From: Anaeroplasmataceae bacterium
Lineage (GTDB): Bacteria; Bacillota_I; Bacilli_A; Acholeplasmatales; JAEDCM01
Assembly: GCA_016294165.1 (NCBI GenBank)
Contig: JAEDCM010000034.1
Location: 1-15,526, forward strand
DNA length: 15,526 bases
Direction: 5' to 3'
Positions 13,822-15,526 of the stretch are shown here, one piece after another (the stretch's first letter is position 1; every line of letters begins with the position of its first letter). The translations under genes and the position numbers were made by a program. The notes below the pieces were generated by a model. The model worked only from the letters and a program-made list of their open reading frames with translations. It did not search any database and was not told the DNA's origin.

Positions 13822-14235
13822 ATGGTAAAGAGTATTATAAAAGATGTGAATTTTTTAAAAATAAAATCAACTTTGGTTACCAAAGATGATGTTTATTTAT
13901 ATGATGATTTAATGGATACTTTAAAATTTTATCAAAATAGATGTGTAGGAATGGCAGCTAATATGATTGGGATTTCTAAAAGAGCTATTATTTTTGAAGA
14001 TGAGGATAAAAAATATGTTGTAATGTTTAACCCAGTAATCATAAAAAAAACTGATGAATATGAGGCTGAAGAAGGTTGCTTATCATTAGATGGTGTTAGA
14101 AAAACAAAAAGATATAAAAAGATTAAGGTGGAATATTATACAAAGGATTTTTCAAAAAGAATTAAGACTTATTCTGGTTTTGTGGCACAAATCATTTTAC
14201 ACGAGATGGATCATTTAGATGGAATTATAATTTAG
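13822..14235 (+). CDS. def: Short-form peptide deformylase
   Basis: This 137-residue protein is a peptide deformylase, the metalloenzyme that removes the formyl group from nascent proteins. Motif 2 (EGCLS, 84-88, metal ligand C86) and motif 3 (HEMDH, 127-131, metal ligands H127 and H131, catalytic E128) are intact. Motif 1 reads GMAANMIG (43-50) where the classical form is GLAAPQIG, so the glutamine that helps hold the transition state is a methionine (M48). The protein is about 30 residues shorter than E. coli PDF and lacks the C-terminal helix. ATG 13822 is preferred to the upstream TTG 13810 because GGTGAT (13812-13817) would then be the ribosome site and the TTG would overlap the promoter region. 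A second, classical def elsewhere in the genome is likely. The next gene starts 9 bases after the stop. Confidence 0.85.
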   Translation: MVKSIIKDVNFLKIKSTLVTKDDVYLYDDLMDTLKFYQNRCVGMAANMIGISKRAIIFEDEDKKYVVMFNPVIIKKTDEYEAEEGCLSLDGVRKTKRYKKIKVEYYTKDFSKRIKTYSGFVAQIILHEMDHLDGIII

Positions 14236-14244
14236 GAGAAGAAT

Positions 14245-14739
14245 ATGGAATATAATACAGGAATAAAAGGTTTTAAGTTAATAGATGCTATGCCAAATGA
14301 TTGTGAAAAGATATTAGAATTGATAGAAGGCATCGCCAAATATGAAAAAATGGAAGATGAGGTAATTGCAACAAAAGAATCACTTTATGATTCATTATTT
14401 GTGAAAAATGCTGCTAAGGTAATTCTAGCTTATGAAAATGATTTATTAATTGGATATATGCTATATTTTTATAATTTTTCAACATTTACAGGATGTAGAA
14501 ATATTTATTTAGAAGATTTATTTTTATATGAAGAATATCGTCATAAGGGCTATGGAAGTATAATGCTTAAGATTTTATCACAAATAGCTGTTTTAAAAGG
14601 TGTTAAAAGAATAGATTGGGTTTGTCTTGATTGGAATAGGAATAGCTTAGAGTTTTATAAAAAAATAAATGCAAAAGCTTTAGGTTTTTGGGTATTGCAT
14701 CGATTAGATGAGGAAGCAATCAAAAAATTAGCGGAATAA
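14245..14739 (+). CDS. GNAT acetyltransferase, diamine/thialysine (SSAT-like) type
   Basis: This 164-residue GNAT enzyme would transfer acetyl from acetyl-CoA to an amine. It closely follows the spermidine/spermine and thialysine N-acetyltransferase pattern: the IAKYEKMEDEV segment after helix 1, YFYNFSTFTGCRNIYLEDLF leading into motif A, the acetyl-CoA pyrophosphate loop R99-H-K-G-Y-G104, then DWVCLDWNRNSLEFYKKINA with the tyrosine (Y147) commonly acting as general acid. Likely substrates are polyamines or lysine analogues, but specificity cannot be fixed from sequence. ATG 14245 follows AGGAGA (14235-14240), which overlaps the def stop, so the two are co-transcribed. The TauE/SafE gene starts 13 bases after its stop. 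Confidence 0.87.
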   Translation: MEYNTGIKGFKLIDAMPNDCEKILELIEGIAKYEKMEDEVIATKESLYDSLFVKNAAKVILAYENDLLIGYMLYFYNFSTFTGCRNIYLEDLFLYEEYRHKGYGSIMLKILSQIAVLKGVKRIDWVCLDWNRNSLEFYKKINAKALGFWVLHRLDEEAIKKLAE

Positions 14740-14752
14740 AGGAAGGACTTTC

Positions 14753-15526
14753 ATGAATATAGTAAAATTTTTGGTTTGTCTGTTTGCTGGCCTTGGGGCG
14801 GGATATGGAACAGGAATTGCTGGACTTTCAGCAGCTGCAATTATTACACCAATGTTAATTACATTTTTAAATTTGAATGCTTATGAGGCAGTTGGAATTG
14901 CATTGGCATCTGATGTTTTAGCATCAGCAATTTCAGCCTACACTTATGGAAAAAATAATAATTTAGATATTAAAAATGGATTAGTCATGCTTGCAAGTGT
15001 TTTAATTTTTACGCTTGTTGGAAGCTTTGTTTCATCCTTCTTACCTTCCTCAACAATGGGTAGCTTTGCGATGTTTATGACACTATTTGCGGGATTGAAA
15101 TTTATCTTAAAACCAGTAATGGAAGCTAAGGAAGGTAATAAAAATAGAAGTAAAAAAGAAGCGATAGTTCAATCAATTCTATGTGGAATGATGATTGGAT
15201 TTGTTTGTGGATTTGTTGGGGCTGGTGGAGGCATGATGATGTTATTAGTCCTAGTAAGTGTGCTTGGATATGAATTAAAAACAGCGGTAGGGACGAGTGT
15301 TTTTATAATGACCTTTACTGCCTTAACTGGAGCGGTTTCTCATTTTGTTATTGGTGGTGGAGTTCCTGATTTATGGGTATTATCAATGTGTATTATATTT
15401 ACGCTTATTGGCGCATTATTTACTGCTAAATTTGCCAATAAAACATCTCCTAAGGTGATGAATCAAGCTTTGGGATTTGGATTAGTTATTATGAGTCTTG
15501 CGATGATTATTGTAAAATATTTATAG
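14753..15526 (+). CDS. TauE/SafE-family membrane protein (putative sulfite/anion exporter)
   Basis: This 257-residue integral membrane protein has about eight hydrophobic segments (roughly 5-38, 46-64, 75-97, 101-121, 139-170, 178-200, 206-225 and 236-254). It shows the internal duplication of TauE/SafE (PF01925) proteins: glycine-rich GLGAGYGTGIAGLSAAAI in the first half (13-30) and GFVCGFVGAGGGMMMLL in the second (149-165), each followed by a conserved helix such as KTAVGTSVFIMT. Family members are linked to export of sulfite, sulfoacetate and other sulfur-containing or organic anions; the substrate here is open. AAGGAAGG (about 14739-14745) precedes ATG 14753. It is the third gene of the def operon, and its stop codon is the last three bases of the window, so it is complete but any terminator lies outside. 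Confidence 0.9.
   Translation: MNIVKFLVCLFAGLGAGYGTGIAGLSAAAIITPMLITFLNLNAYEAVGIALASDVLASAISAYTYGKNNNLDIKNGLVMLASVLIFTLVGSFVSSFLPSSTMGSFAMFMTLFAGLKFILKPVMEAKEGNKNRSKKEAIVQSILCGMMIGFVCGFVGAGGGMMMLLVLVSVLGYELKTAVGTSVFIMTFTALTGAVSHFVIGGGVPDLWVLSMCIIFTLIGALFTAKFANKTSPKVMNQALGFGLVIMSLAMIIVKYL

Noticed and set aside
1..15526. Mycoplasma-type genetic code (TGA read as tryptophan)
   Set aside because: TGA ends trpE, trpD and trpB at the expected lengths, and tryptophan residues are encoded by TGG.

Overview
The window is an AT-rich, densely coding piece of bacterial chromosome that looks like a low-GC Bacillota (Firmicutes) genome. Support for this comes from Shine-Dalgarno sites of the AGGAGG/GGTGAT type, TTGACA/TATAAT promoters, a tRNA-sensing T-box leader in front of the tryptophan genes, and the gene families present. 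TGA is used as a stop (trpE, trpD, trpB) and tryptophan is TGG, so the Mycoplasma/Spiroplasma code is excluded. The genus cannot be named from the sequence.

Layout. (1) 1-1600: a MerR-family regulator with a C-terminal effector-binding domain, followed by a stand-alone GyrI-like ligand-binding protein. They sit behind a MerR-type operator/promoter cut by the window edge and end at a hairpin terminator. (2) 1627-3576: a 649-residue protein whose C-terminal third resembles TerD-type tellurium/stress proteins. (3) 3670-4706: a NUDIX hydrolase and a small unrecognised protein whose C-terminus appears to be frameshifted. (4) 4741-5952 (minus strand): an RtcB-type RNA ligase, sharing a perfect bidirectional terminator with the preceding gene. 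(5) 6112-7095: a WYL-domain protein with a probable ribbon-helix-helix N-terminus, divergent from rtcB. The 159-bp spacer holds a 13-bp imperfect direct repeat. (6) 7118-13779: a complete tryptophan operon with a consensus promoter, a T-box leader with a UGG specifier, then trpE-G-D-C-F-B-A with mostly overlapping genes and a strong terminator. (7) 13797-15526: an operon with its own extended -10 promoter encoding a short peptide deformylase, a diamine/thialysine-type GNAT acetyltransferase and a TauE/SafE-family membrane protein ending at the last base of the window.

How the genes work together. The seven trp genes carry chorismate to tryptophan, and the T-box should switch them on when uncharged tRNA-Trp accumulates. 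Their products contain only three tryptophans in about 2,100 residues. The MerR/GyrI pair looks like a small-molecule sensor unit. The rtcB/WYL pair is the most intriguing arrangement: an RNA-repair ligase next to a putative ligand-sensing regulator, with candidate operator repeats between them. No mobile element, CRISPR array, tRNA or rRNA was seen.
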